In this document: piece after piece, positions 1-7,384 of the stretch
Numbering within the stretch: the stretch's first letter is position 1
Layout: every line of letters begins with the position of its first letter
NCBI GenBank assembly: GCA_016342585.1
Contig: JAEINK010000008.1
Coordinates: forward strand, 1 to 64,000
Length of the DNA: 64,000 bases
Direction of reading: 5' to 3'
Origin: Spirochaetales bacterium
Lineage (GTDB): Bacteria > Spirochaetota > Spirochaetia > UBA9216
Program-made: the position numbers and the translations under genes
The notes under the pieces: model-generated
What the model saw: the letters and a program-made list of their open reading frames with translations, nothing else
Databases searched by the model: none
Told to the model about the DNA's origin: nothing

Positions 1-179
1 TGTTTTTGTTGTTGTAGTTAACTCATTACACCACATGGAGGTATTTTTATAAAGGGCTAAGAATCGCTCAGTTTAGGATAGAGTTAGCTGAAAGAGTATC
101 AAAAGAGGAAGAGGTCACAGATTATCTGAAAAAATCAATCGATACAGTTGATCGGGCACGCAACCTCACGAGACAGTTA

Positions 180-1109
180 TTGACATTTTCAAAGGGAGGG
201 ACACCCATATGTAAAGTTGAAACACTGTTTCCATTTATCAAAGAGACCGTAAATTTTGCACTTAGCGGGTCCAATATAATAGGCCAATTTGACATACAGC
301 AGGATTTGCGTAACTGTAATATTGATAAGAATCAGATTGGTCAGGTGATCGATAATATTATAATCAATGCCAGCCAGGCAATGCCCCTCGGAGGACAAAT
401 CGACCTCCGCGCAAAGAATGTGTCATTGAAAGATGGCGAACATGCCCTTTTAGTGGCAGGGGAATATGTTAAAATAACCATAAAGGATTACGGTATAGGA
501 ATACCACCACAAATGCTCACCCGCATTTTTGATCCTTTCTTCACGACAAAACCAAAAGGACATGGTCTCGGTCTTGCTACCTGTTACTCAATTGTAAAAA
601 AACATGGTGGATGTATTGACGTCGAATCGGAACAGGGCACCGGCAGTACTTTTCATATCTATCTTCCGGCTACGGCAGAAGCAGAAAATTCTATGGTAAC
701 AAAATCAACCCGGAGCTTTCATGGAGCGGGTACGTTTGTAGTAATGGACGATGAGGAGATTATACGAGATACGATTGGTGCGATACTCAAACGTATCCAA
801 TTTAAAGTGGTATTCAAAAATAATGGACAGGATATGCTTGAATTTCTTACTGATGAGATTAAAGCAAACAGGAAAATTGCAGGTATGATATTTGACCTGA
901 CAATTCCAGGGGCTATGGGCGGAAAAGAGGCGATAAAGGAGGTCAGAAAACTCAAGTTGGATATACCTGTTTTTGTCTCCAGCGGATATGCAGAGGATCC
1001 TGTCATGGCAAATCCGACAGAATATGGTTTTACAGCAAGCATTGCAAAACCTTTTAGAGTTTCAGAGCTCATTGACATGTTGAGTAAATATATGGAACCA
1101 TTAAAATAA
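180..1109 (+). CDS. Hybrid sensor histidine kinase, C-terminal part (H-box missing)
   Basis: The protein has the end of a HisKA helix (LTRQLLTFSKGG), then a HATPase_c domain with N-box (DNIIINASQAMP, about residues 57-68), G1 (DYGIGIPP) and G2 (GHGLGLAT), then a receiver domain from about residue 183 (VMDDEE, phospho-acceptor in FDLTIPG, conserved Lys in AKPF). The open frame continues upstream to base 18 and still reads like HisKA helix, but an in-frame TAG sits at 15-17, there is no ATG/GTG/TTG between 18 and 179, and the phospho-accepting HDFNN box is not seen in any frame. What remains could still act as a receiver and ATPase module. More likely it is the 3' remnant of a hybrid kinase broken near the window edge. 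The first possible start is TTG at 180. Confidence 0.7.
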   Translation: MTFSKGGTPICKVETLFPFIKETVNFALSGSNIIGQFDIQQDLRNCNIDKNQIGQVIDNIIINASQAMPLGGQIDLRAKNVSLKDGEHALLVAGEYVKITIKDYGIGIPPQMLTRIFDPFFTTKPKGHGLGLATCYSIVKKHGGCIDVESEQGTGSTFHIYLPATAEAENSMVTKSTRSFHGAGTFVVMDDEEIIRDTIGAILKRIQFKVVFKNNGQDMLEFLTDEIKANRKIAGMIFDLTIPGAMGGKEAIKEVRKLKLDIPVFVSSGYAEDPVMANPTEYGFTASIAKPFRVSELIDMLSKYMEPLK

Positions 1110-1117
1110 TCTAAAAG

Positions 1118-1546
1118 ATGTCCCGCAATAACAATGAACTATTGCCAGAACAGATTTCAACGAAAAAAAGAAGGAAAAAATTGAACCTGAAAGATTTCCA
1201 GAGCTACTGCGATTCACTTCCCGGAGCATTCGGGGACTTCCCCTTTGATGATAAAACCCTTGTATACAAGGTCTGTGGAAAGATGTTTACCCTCTCAAAT
1301 TTCAATGATTTTAAAAGTATCAGTTTAAAATGCGACCCCGAGGACGCCCTGATGTACAGGGAAATATATGAGGCCGTTATCCCGGGTTATCATCTAAACA
1401 AACAGCATTGGAATACAATCAATCTGGATGGTTCAATACCCGAAGAGACATTAAAGATGTGGATAAAAGACTCCTACGATCTGGTGGTTGAAAAACTTAC
1501 AAAAAAACAGAGGCACTCCCTGGGGAATACCTCTGCCGAAAATTAA
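1118..1546 (+). CDS. MmcQ/YjbR family protein
   Basis: This 142-residue protein carries the YjbR/MmcQ pattern: FPFDDKTLVYKVCGKMFTL, then a segment with LKCDPEDALMYRE, and the closing PGYHLNKQHWNTI and LKMWIKDSYDLVVEKL. The family has a CyaY-like, double-wing fold. DNA binding has been suggested, but its function is not settled. The N-terminal 25 residues are basic and are not part of the domain. It starts 8 nt after the kinase remnant, without a clear ribosome binding site, so it may depend on coupling with that gene. It is followed by a 45-nt gap to a convergent gene. Confidence 0.8.
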   Translation: MSRNNNELLPEQISTKKRRKKLNLKDFQSYCDSLPGAFGDFPFDDKTLVYKVCGKMFTLSNFNDFKSISLKCDPEDALMYREIYEAVIPGYHLNKQHWNTINLDGSIPEETLKMWIKDSYDLVVEKLTKKQRHSLGNTSAEN

Positions 1547-1591
1547 AGAATAAACAATTTCTTTCCTTGCGTTCTTTTGGAAATGAACAAC

Positions 1592-2026
1592 CTACTCCGG
1601 CGCAATGACACCCTTTGTAAGGATCACATTTGCATACAGGGCTGACTCACCCGTAGAAACAACGGCATAAGCCTCTCTGGTTTTTTCATAAAAGTCAAAC
1701 CGGGGTATCATTTCTAGCTCACCGGGAAATGAAGGGTCTTCTTTAAGAAGCTTCTTATACTCCTCCCAGATAACGGGAACGGTAGGATCTCCCGCTACAA
1801 CCTCCATGACACCGGCAGGTTTTTCAGAATACTGATCCAAAGGAAATAATTTAAGTACAGCGGCAAGCAGTTCAGGCATATTATGCCCATCGGCCCTGAC
1901 AAGCCTTTTCGCACATGAAACTGCTGGAAAATTTGCATCTCCAAAGACAATGGTATCACCATGCCCCATTTCCATTATGATCTTTAAAAGTTCGGGTGAA
2001 ATAATACTGGGAATTCCTTTAAGCAT
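1592..2026 (-). CDS. fucU: L-fucose mutarotase (RbsD/FucU family)
   Basis: The protein is 144 residues long, the usual size of RbsD/FucU pyranases. The N-terminal MLKGIPSIISPELLKIIMEMGHGD carries the catalytic His of the family, followed by DANFPA, and the C-terminal AVVSTGESALYANVILTKGV is the FucU ending. It should interconvert alpha and beta L-fucose (or a related aldose) in the cytoplasm, feeding an isomerase such as the fucI at 20.4 kb. I chose the ATG at 2026 because AAGGAG lies 7 nt upstream. An upstream ATG at 2041 lacks such a site. It overlaps the end of the HD gene by 8 nt and is last in a LacI-HD-FucU operon. Confidence 0.88.
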   Translation of the reverse strand: MLKGIPSIISPELLKIIMEMGHGDTIVFGDANFPAVSCAKRLVRADGHNMPELLAAVLKLFPLDQYSEKPAGVMEVVAGDPTVPVIWEEYKKLLKEDPSFPGELEMIPRFDFYEKTREAYAVVSTGESALYANVILTKGVIAPE

Positions 2027-2810
2027 TGAATACTCCTTCAAGTTTTGTTCTAAGATATTCCTTCATACTCCCGAATATTCGCAGAGTACGTTCGGTTTGC
2101 GGTAATGTGTTAAAAACTCCTTCAAGATAACCTCTGCTCTCAGCCAGTGCAAGGGCTTTGTTCGTATTGAGATCATAAACCCAACCCATCTGAAGGACTT
2201 TCATATCGGCCACCGATTCCATAAGGTCGTAGGAAACAGACTCCCGTCTCTCAACAGCCTCATAAACAGGAGTACAGACATCCTGACCATAGGGAAGATT
2301 ATGAACCAGGGAGGGGTTATCCTTCTCCCTTCCATCCTTGTAATATTCGATAACAACACGCCAGATATCAAGCTTATCCGCGTCTCTCACTAATTTTGAG
2401 ATTAGCGACGCCCGTTCGGAGAGTCCGGCAGTAATGGCAGCCTTATTATGGTTCTCCACCGCAATGAGGATAATTTCAGCCTCAAACGGATCCAGATCCC
2501 TCAATATATTCAGCTCTTTAAGGATCCGGACACCCAGAGAGGCATGATCCTCCGATTTAAAATCCGAAAAGGTTCCATGAATCCGGAGTTGCTCAAATCG
2601 GCCTACATCATGAAGAAGGGCCGCCGCAAGGGCAAGAATCCGATCTTCCGGAGAAAGCTCCCCGGCGATTAGATCCATATCCCGGACTACCCGAAGGGTA
2701 TGATCCTTTTTTAGAAGGAGGTTTTCGATATCGGCTCCCGGGTGGGACAGAAAGCCCTCCGTATATACCAGGAACCAGCTTTCCAGTTCATCATATTCTC
2801 TAATTTTCAT
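2019..2810 (-). CDS. HD-domain metal-dependent phosphohydrolase
   Basis: The 263-residue protein has the HD superfamily ligand set in order: KDHTLRV (first His), ALLHDVGRFEQ (the HD pair), EDHASLG, VENHNK, and VRDADKLDIW (last Asp). The fold hydrolyses phosphomonoesters or nucleotides with divalent metals. The substrate cannot be read from the sequence. It sits between a LacI regulator (11-nt overlap) and fucose mutarotase (8-nt overlap), so the three genes are translated together. That suggests a housekeeping or signalling role in sugar use, possibly clearing a phosphorylated sugar, but this is inference. Confidence 0.8.
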   Translation of the reverse strand: MKIREYDELESWFLVYTEGFLSHPGADIENLLLKKDHTLRVVRDMDLIAGELSPEDRILALAAALLHDVGRFEQLRIHGTFSDFKSEDHASLGVRILKELNILRDLDPFEAEIILIAVENHNKAAITAGLSERASLISKLVRDADKLDIWRVVIEYYKDGREKDNPSLVHNLPYGQDVCTPVYEAVERRESVSYDLMESVADMKVLQMGWVYDLNTNKALALAESRGYLEGVFNTLPQTERTLRIFGSMKEYLRTKLEGVFNA

Positions 2811-3834
2811 ATTTCTTACCTCGTGGCGGTGCAGTCGATTCCCGGATTATCAATTCTCCAATAAACTGCTTCGATTCGGTGACCACCGGCTCGCCACTCC
2901 TCTTCTTATCTATTTCAGCAATCACCTGCCTGGCCATCCACTGCCCCATTTCAAAACAGGGCTGTCGCACGGTCGTTAAGGGTGGCCCGAATACCGAGGC
3001 AAGCTCAATATCATCAAACCCGACAATACTGACATCACCAGGAATAGATAAACCAGATTCTTCAGCGGCCCGATAGGCGCCAGCCGCCACCAGATCGTTA
3101 TAACAGATTAGAGCCGTGGGGGGGACTTCCAGAGAAAAGAGCTTTTTAGCCCCCTCAAATCCATCTTTCAGGGTAGCGCCTCCCTTACCTGAGTATTCAG
3201 GACGGTATTCAAGCTGCTTCATCATTACGGCTTCCCGAAAACCGTCCTCACGCTGTTTGGCAGAGAGGGAAGTATCAGGTCCTTTCAGGAACCCTATCCT
3301 CCGATGTCCTAATTCTGACAGATATCCTACAATCCGTACAGTCGACGCCCCCTCATCCAGATCAAGATAACTGAAATCGATGCCGGGAGAACATCCAAAG
3401 GTTATACAGGGCTCACCTGCTTCCTTAATCTTCCACAAATGCGACAGGTCTACCCCCACCTGCTGGGGAGTTATGATCATCCCATCCACCCGGTAACTGC
3501 GGGCGACTTTAAGCGCTTCAAGTTCCCGGCTGTGTTCATCCATGGTACTGAGGAGGAGGGCATTGTAATCGAGGGGTCGCAGAACAGAGTTGATCCCTTC
3601 TACAATCTGGGAATTAAAGGGGTTCAGAACATCCTTCAGAATAAGGGCAATCAGATTTGTTGAGCCGCCCACCAGGCCGGCCGCCATTCGATCCGGGGTC
3701 CACTGATGCTCGGCAATAACTTTCTGAACCTTTTTTCGGGTATTCTCCGAAACCCAGGATTTGTGATTGAGCACAGCGTAGACAGTGGATCTGGCGCAAC
3801 CTGAAAGTTCGGCGATATCATTCATTGTTAACAT
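2800..3834 (-). CDS. LacI-family transcriptional regulator
   Basis: Residues 1-50 form the LacI helix-turn-helix and hinge (MNDIAELSGCARSTVYAVLNHK, then VSENTRKKVQKVI). Residues 60-335 form a periplasmic-binding-protein-like effector domain ending with the usual VSIVGFDDIELASVFGPPLTTVRQP. At 344 residues it is of normal length. It leads an operon with an HD hydrolase and fucose mutarotase, so its ligand is probably a sugar such as L-fucose or a derivative (inference). An 18-bp perfect palindrome overlaps its own -10 box and start codon, which points to autoregulation. No Shine-Dalgarno precedes ATG 3834 or the alternative ATG 3825. Confidence 0.9.
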   Translation of the reverse strand: MLTMNDIAELSGCARSTVYAVLNHKSWVSENTRKKVQKVIAEHQWTPDRMAAGLVGGSTNLIALILKDVLNPFNSQIVEGINSVLRPLDYNALLLSTMDEHSRELEALKVARSYRVDGMIITPQQVGVDLSHLWKIKEAGEPCITFGCSPGIDFSYLDLDEGASTVRIVGYLSELGHRRIGFLKGPDTSLSAKQREDGFREAVMMKQLEYRPEYSGKGGATLKDGFEGAKKLFSLEVPPTALICYNDLVAAGAYRAAEESGLSIPGDVSIVGFDDIELASVFGPPLTTVRQPCFEMGQWMARQVIAEIDKKRSGEPVVTESKQFIGELIIRESTAPPRGKKYEN

Positions 3835-3850
3835 AATACACGTGTATTAT
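3833..3850. promoter_or_regulatory. Palindromic operator at the lacI start
   Basis: ATAATACACGTGTATTAT is a perfect 18-bp palindrome with a central CG, as in LacI-family operators. It overlaps both the -10 box and the ATG of the leftward LacI gene. It is about 85 bp upstream of the divergent manC promoter, so the main target is probably the lacI-HD-fucU operon itself. Confidence 0.7.
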
Positions 3851-3874
3851 ATATCTGTATAAATTTTTAGTCAA
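3846..3874 (-). promoter_or_regulatory. Sigma70-type promoter of lacI-HD-fucU
   Basis: On the minus strand, TTGACT (3874-3869), a 17-nt spacer and TATAAT (3851-3846). The expected transcription start is about 5 nt from ATG 3834, so the mRNA would be nearly leaderless. Confidence 0.65.
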
Positions 3875-3933
3875 TCTATTTCTTTTTATCACAATTATTT
3901 AAATTGATAGTTTTAGACTTAAACGATCAGTAG

Positions 3934-3962
3934 TTGACTTCGTGTTTTATTTAATTTAAGAT
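3934..3962 (+). promoter_or_regulatory. Sigma70-type promoter of manC
   Basis: TTGACT (3934-3939), 17-nt spacer, TAAGAT (3957-3962), 27 nt before ATG 3990. A normal AGGAG ribosome binding site lies in between. Confidence 0.6.
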
Positions 3963-3989
3963 AGAATTGTTTAATTATAGGAGATAAAT

Positions 3990-5081
3990 ATGAGATATGC
4001 CCTGATTATGGCAGGAGGGTCCGGGACCCGCCTCTGGCCTATGAGCAATAAAAAGCAACCTAAACAGTTGATCCCTTTTATAGAGGGGAAAAGCCTCCTT
4101 TCTGTAGCCCACGACAGGCTCGAAGGCCTCATCCCTGTGGACAACAGATATATCTGTGCCGGAGAATCCCACAAAGGGTTGATACAGGCCTCCCTTAACC
4201 TGCCGGAAGAACGTTTTTTGGGAGAACCCATCGGCAGGGATACCCTCAACGCCCTGGGATACTCTGCGGCCATCCTTTACAAGGAAGATCCTGAAGCTGT
4301 GATGGCTGTGTTTACTTCGGACCACCTGATCGAACCTGTAGACTCATTCCTTTCTATCGTCGAGAAGGGGTTCATAACCGCCGAAGAGAACCCGGACACC
4401 CTGGTGACCTTCGGCATCAAACCTACCGAACCGGCAACAGGATTCGGCTATCTGGAACTGGGAGCCTCCCTTTCGGATGAGGCCAGGATAGTATCCCGTT
4501 TCAGGGAAAAACCCGACCTTGCCACCGCAACCGATTTCCTTAAAAAGGGCCCTTCCGCTTATTTATGGAACAGCGGCATGTTTGTCTGGCGGGCGGATAC
4601 CTTTTTGAAGTGTCTAGAGAAATTCGAACCGGAAAGCTATAAATCTCTTATGGAGATCGCAGGGAGCTGGAAAACACCCGCCTTCGAGGAGACCCGGAAT
4701 AGAATATTCCCTGAATTGAAAAAAATATCCGTAGATTTCGCCGTTATGGAGCCAGCCTCCTCCGATCCGGATTTTAAGGTAGCCTCGGTTCCCATGCCCC
4801 TCACCTGGCTGGATATAGGATCCTGGCCCGCCTATGCGGAAACCTGTCCTGCCGATGGATCCGGCAACAGGCAAGGAGGGGGAAAGGCGGTAATGCTGGA
4901 CTCCAGAAACAACCTGACAGCCTCCTCTGATAATGATCATCTTATTACAGCCATAGGCTGCGACGATCTGATCATCATTCACACCCCGAAAGCCACCCTT
5001 GTCTGCCCCAAGGATAAGGCTCAGGAGATCAAGAAACTCCATGGACTCGTCGGAGAAAGTTACGGGGATGAGTACCTCTGA
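3990..5081 (+). CDS. manC: Mannose-1-phosphate guanylyltransferase (GDP-mannose pyrophosphorylase)
   Basis: The protein makes GDP-mannose from mannose-1-phosphate and GTP. The nucleotidyltransferase signature MAGGSGTRLWPMS is at residues 8-20, followed by KQPKQLIPF (catalytic Lys region), FTSDHLIEP (Asp of the metal site), FREKPD, YLWNSGMFVW and TWLDIGSW. The 363-residue length matches the single-domain form without a fused isomerase. It has its own promoter and an AGGAG site 7 nt before the ATG. It is followed at once by a sugar epimerase, and GDP-mannose could also serve the GDP-mannose epimerase-like protein at 37.4 kb. The target glycan is unknown. Confidence 0.9.
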   Translation: MRYALIMAGGSGTRLWPMSNKKQPKQLIPFIEGKSLLSVAHDRLEGLIPVDNRYICAGESHKGLIQASLNLPEERFLGEPIGRDTLNALGYSAAILYKEDPEAVMAVFTSDHLIEPVDSFLSIVEKGFITAEENPDTLVTFGIKPTEPATGFGYLELGASLSDEARIVSRFREKPDLATATDFLKKGPSAYLWNSGMFVWRADTFLKCLEKFEPESYKSLMEIAGSWKTPAFEETRNRIFPELKKISVDFAVMEPASSDPDFKVASVPMPLTWLDIGSWPAYAETCPADGSGNRQGGGKAVMLDSRNNLTASSDNDHLITAIGCDDLIIIHTPKATLVCPKDKAQEIKKLHGLVGESYGDEYL

Positions 5082-5988
5082 TATGCACATCCTTCTAACG
5101 GGAGGAGGTGGATATGTGGGAATGAGCCTCCTGCCCCTTCTACTCAATTCGGGATACGGTGTTACTCTCCTTGATCCCCTCTACAGAGGGGGATTGGAAC
5201 CACTCCTCCCCTTCTTCCGGAACAGTAACTTCTCACTCATCAAAGATGATATGTGTGATGAGGGTGTCATTGAAAACGCCCTGACAAACGTCGACGCTGT
5301 CATTCATATGGCGGCAGTCGTTGGCTACCCTGCCTGCCAGAGAGAACCGGATCGCACAGAAAAGCTGAATGTAGCCGCCACGGAAAAACTTTGCCGCCTG
5401 GCGGGCAACCGCCCGCTCATCTTCACTTCTACCGGCAGTTGTTATGGGGTGATAAAAGGAGGCCTCTGTACCGAAAATACTCCCTTAAACCCTGTGAGCC
5501 TCTACGGAACAAGCAAAGTTCAGGGAGAAAACCTTGTCCTTTCCATTGCCAATGGCACCGTCCTTAGATTTGCCACAGCTTACGGTTTATCCCCGGTAAT
5601 GCGGATCGATCTCCTCTTAAACCATCTAACCATGATGGCTGTTCAAAGTAGAAAACTCTCCATCTATGAACCTTCTGCCAGGAGAACCTTCATCCATGTG
5701 GAGGATATGGCACGTTCTATCCTCTTCACCCTGAACAACTACAACAGGATGGCCGGTGAAGCCTGGAATGTGGGAACCGAAGAGCAGAATCTGACAAAGA
5801 GAGAAATCTGCCTTCACCTTGCAAAACTTATTCCCGATCTTGAACTGGATTTTGAGGCCGAGGGAAGTGATCCCGATGCCAGAGATTATGCCGTCAGTTA
5901 TGAAAAAATAAGATCAATCGGATTTGAAACGGAAGTCCCTTTAAAAGAGGGGATGGAAGAGCTGATAAGAGCCTACCATTTCTTTTAA
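5068..5988 (+). CDS. NAD-dependent epimerase/dehydratase (extended SDR)
   Basis: This is an extended short-chain dehydrogenase: Rossmann motif LLTGGGGYVGMSL at the N-terminus, VDAVIHMAAVVGYPACQ, the Ser/Tyr/Lys catalytic set in STGSCYG and YGTSKVQGE, and the substrate-loop segments RRTFIHVEDMAR and WNVGTEEQNLT. Such enzymes epimerise or dehydrate nucleotide-bound sugars. Substrate specificity cannot be read, but coupling to manC suggests a GDP-sugar. The start at 5068 has a GGAG about 10 nt upstream and overlaps manC by 14 nt. ATG 5083, one base after the manC stop, is an equally possible start. Confidence 0.82.
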   Translation: MSTSDMHILLTGGGGYVGMSLLPLLLNSGYGVTLLDPLYRGGLEPLLPFFRNSNFSLIKDDMCDEGVIENALTNVDAVIHMAAVVGYPACQREPDRTEKLNVAATEKLCRLAGNRPLIFTSTGSCYGVIKGGLCTENTPLNPVSLYGTSKVQGENLVLSIANGTVLRFATAYGLSPVMRIDLLLNHLTMMAVQSRKLSIYEPSARRTFIHVEDMARSILFTLNNYNRMAGEAWNVGTEEQNLTKREICLHLAKLIPDLELDFEAEGSDPDARDYAVSYEKIRSIGFETEVPLKEGMEELIRAYHFF

Positions 5989-5992
5989 GGGG

Positions 5993-7384
5993 TCAGAGAG
6001 GGTACTCTATTGATGCCAATTCTGCCAGATATTCCCGCCCATAGAGCGGAAGCTTCCCGCGATCACCCAGAACATCCAGAATAAACGGCAAATCCGAACA
6101 GCCTAAAACATCAAGCTTCGATCTGGGAACAAGAAATTGTCCCTGGATTCCCAAAGGTTTGAGCAGGCTTAAATCGGTCTCTCCAAAGGGATTGCCTCCC
6201 CGCAGGATGCCCCCAGCCAATATATTCACATCCCTGTAGGTCATTTCAAACCAATCGGCAGGATAGTAGTCACTCACCCCCTGAACCCAAACCTTTAAAC
6301 CGGCAGCCTGCAGCCTGCAAATGAGAGATTTATACCCCCGGCCCCAGACAGCCCCAAAGGGGACAGCCGCGGCCCTTCCAGCCACCTGATCTATCTGCAC
6401 AGCATCGGCACCCAGCCTTTGCAGCATTAAAGCCTGTTCGTAAAGTTCATCAAGCCAGGGTTGATAATTGGGATCCATCACAAAAAACGTTCTCTCCTGA
6501 TAGTTTTCGATCAACGGAACACTATTCCCATCCACATCTGCCCGGTTACAAATCCCCGCATCAAGTTCCGAAAAACGGTCGCGGCATTGGACATCCATAA
6601 TTCGTCCGTTAAGATAACAGGAGACATGAAAACCGGCCCTCTGTGCCGCCTGAATTCCAGCTTTAAAACCAGCCTCGCCCCCAAACCTTTCAGCAGGAGA
6701 GTAATCGGGATACATTCGGTCATGCCCGGCACCATAACCAAAAAGGTGAAGGACAGGCGTCTGTTTAAAGGGGCCGAATTTCTCAGCTATCAAACGGGCG
6801 ACCCGCCCTATGACATGAAACCCCTCATCCTTTCCAATCTCCGACTCTCCATCGGGTCCGATGAGTCCCAGCTGAAACTGGAGAGGATAGTCATGGAAGA
6901 AGGTGCTCTGTCTTCTGTATTGCCCCTGCAACTTTCTATCAGGAACCTTACGCTCAAGGGGCTGGAGACTCCAGACCCCGGGCTGTCCGGAAAAACGAAT
7001 CACAACCTCTTCGGGGGAGGAAGAAAAGATCCGGATATCCCGGTGACGCCCCTCGAGGTCCACCTCCAGATGAAAAAGCCTCCCCCTGTCATCAGAGTCA
7101 AAAAAGGCACACCCCTGACATACAGCCGTGGCAGGCCAGGAAAGGGAGAGCCCCGATTCAAGGCAATCATGTTTTTTCAGAGCAGGATAAACAGAATCAA
7201 GGGTAAATCCTTCCCCCTCCCTGTTCGGCCAGACAATCCAACCCTTACCTCTCAGGTTAAGATCAAAAACAGGTGGGGATGGATTAGGGAAATCACCCAA
7301 ATCCCCTGTGTCCCGTCCAACCTGGGGGGCAAAAAGGAGATCGGCGGTTATACCGCCGGAATTATAGATTCTCACAGCCTTCAC
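5993..7384 (-). CDS. Putative glycoside-hydrolase-like TIM-barrel protein (DUF6259-like)
   Basis: The 463-residue protein has no signal peptide. The N-terminal half (1-180) is beta-rich and sandwich-like. The C-terminal half resembles a hydrolase barrel: VLHLFGYGAGHDRMYPDY, the sequence GFHVSCYLNGRIMD, and GADAVQIDQVAG, where the Asp after QI sits like a catalytic acid of alpha-galactosidase or DUF6259-type barrels. I cannot name a substrate. It is the last gene of the ABC-importer operon, overlapping the HD-glycosyltransferase gene by 23 nt with a GTG start. It probably acts in the cytoplasm on the imported glycoside (inference). Confidence 0.55.
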   Translation of the reverse strand: MKAVRIYNSGGITADLLFAPQVGRDTGDLGDFPNPSPPVFDLNLRGKGWIVWPNREGEGFTLDSVYPALKKHDCLESGLSLSWPATAVCQGCAFFDSDDRGRLFHLEVDLEGRHRDIRIFSSSPEEVVIRFSGQPGVWSLQPLERKVPDRKLQGQYRRQSTFFHDYPLQFQLGLIGPDGESEIGKDEGFHVIGRVARLIAEKFGPFKQTPVLHLFGYGAGHDRMYPDYSPAERFGGEAGFKAGIQAAQRAGFHVSCYLNGRIMDVQCRDRFSELDAGICNRADVDGNSVPLIENYQERTFFVMDPNYQPWLDELYEQALMLQRLGADAVQIDQVAGRAAAVPFGAVWGRGYKSLICRLQAAGLKVWVQGVSDYYPADWFEMTYRDVNILAGGILRGGNPFGETDLSLLKPLGIQGQFLVPRSKLDVLGCSDLPFILDVLGDRGKLPLYGREYLAELASIEYPL

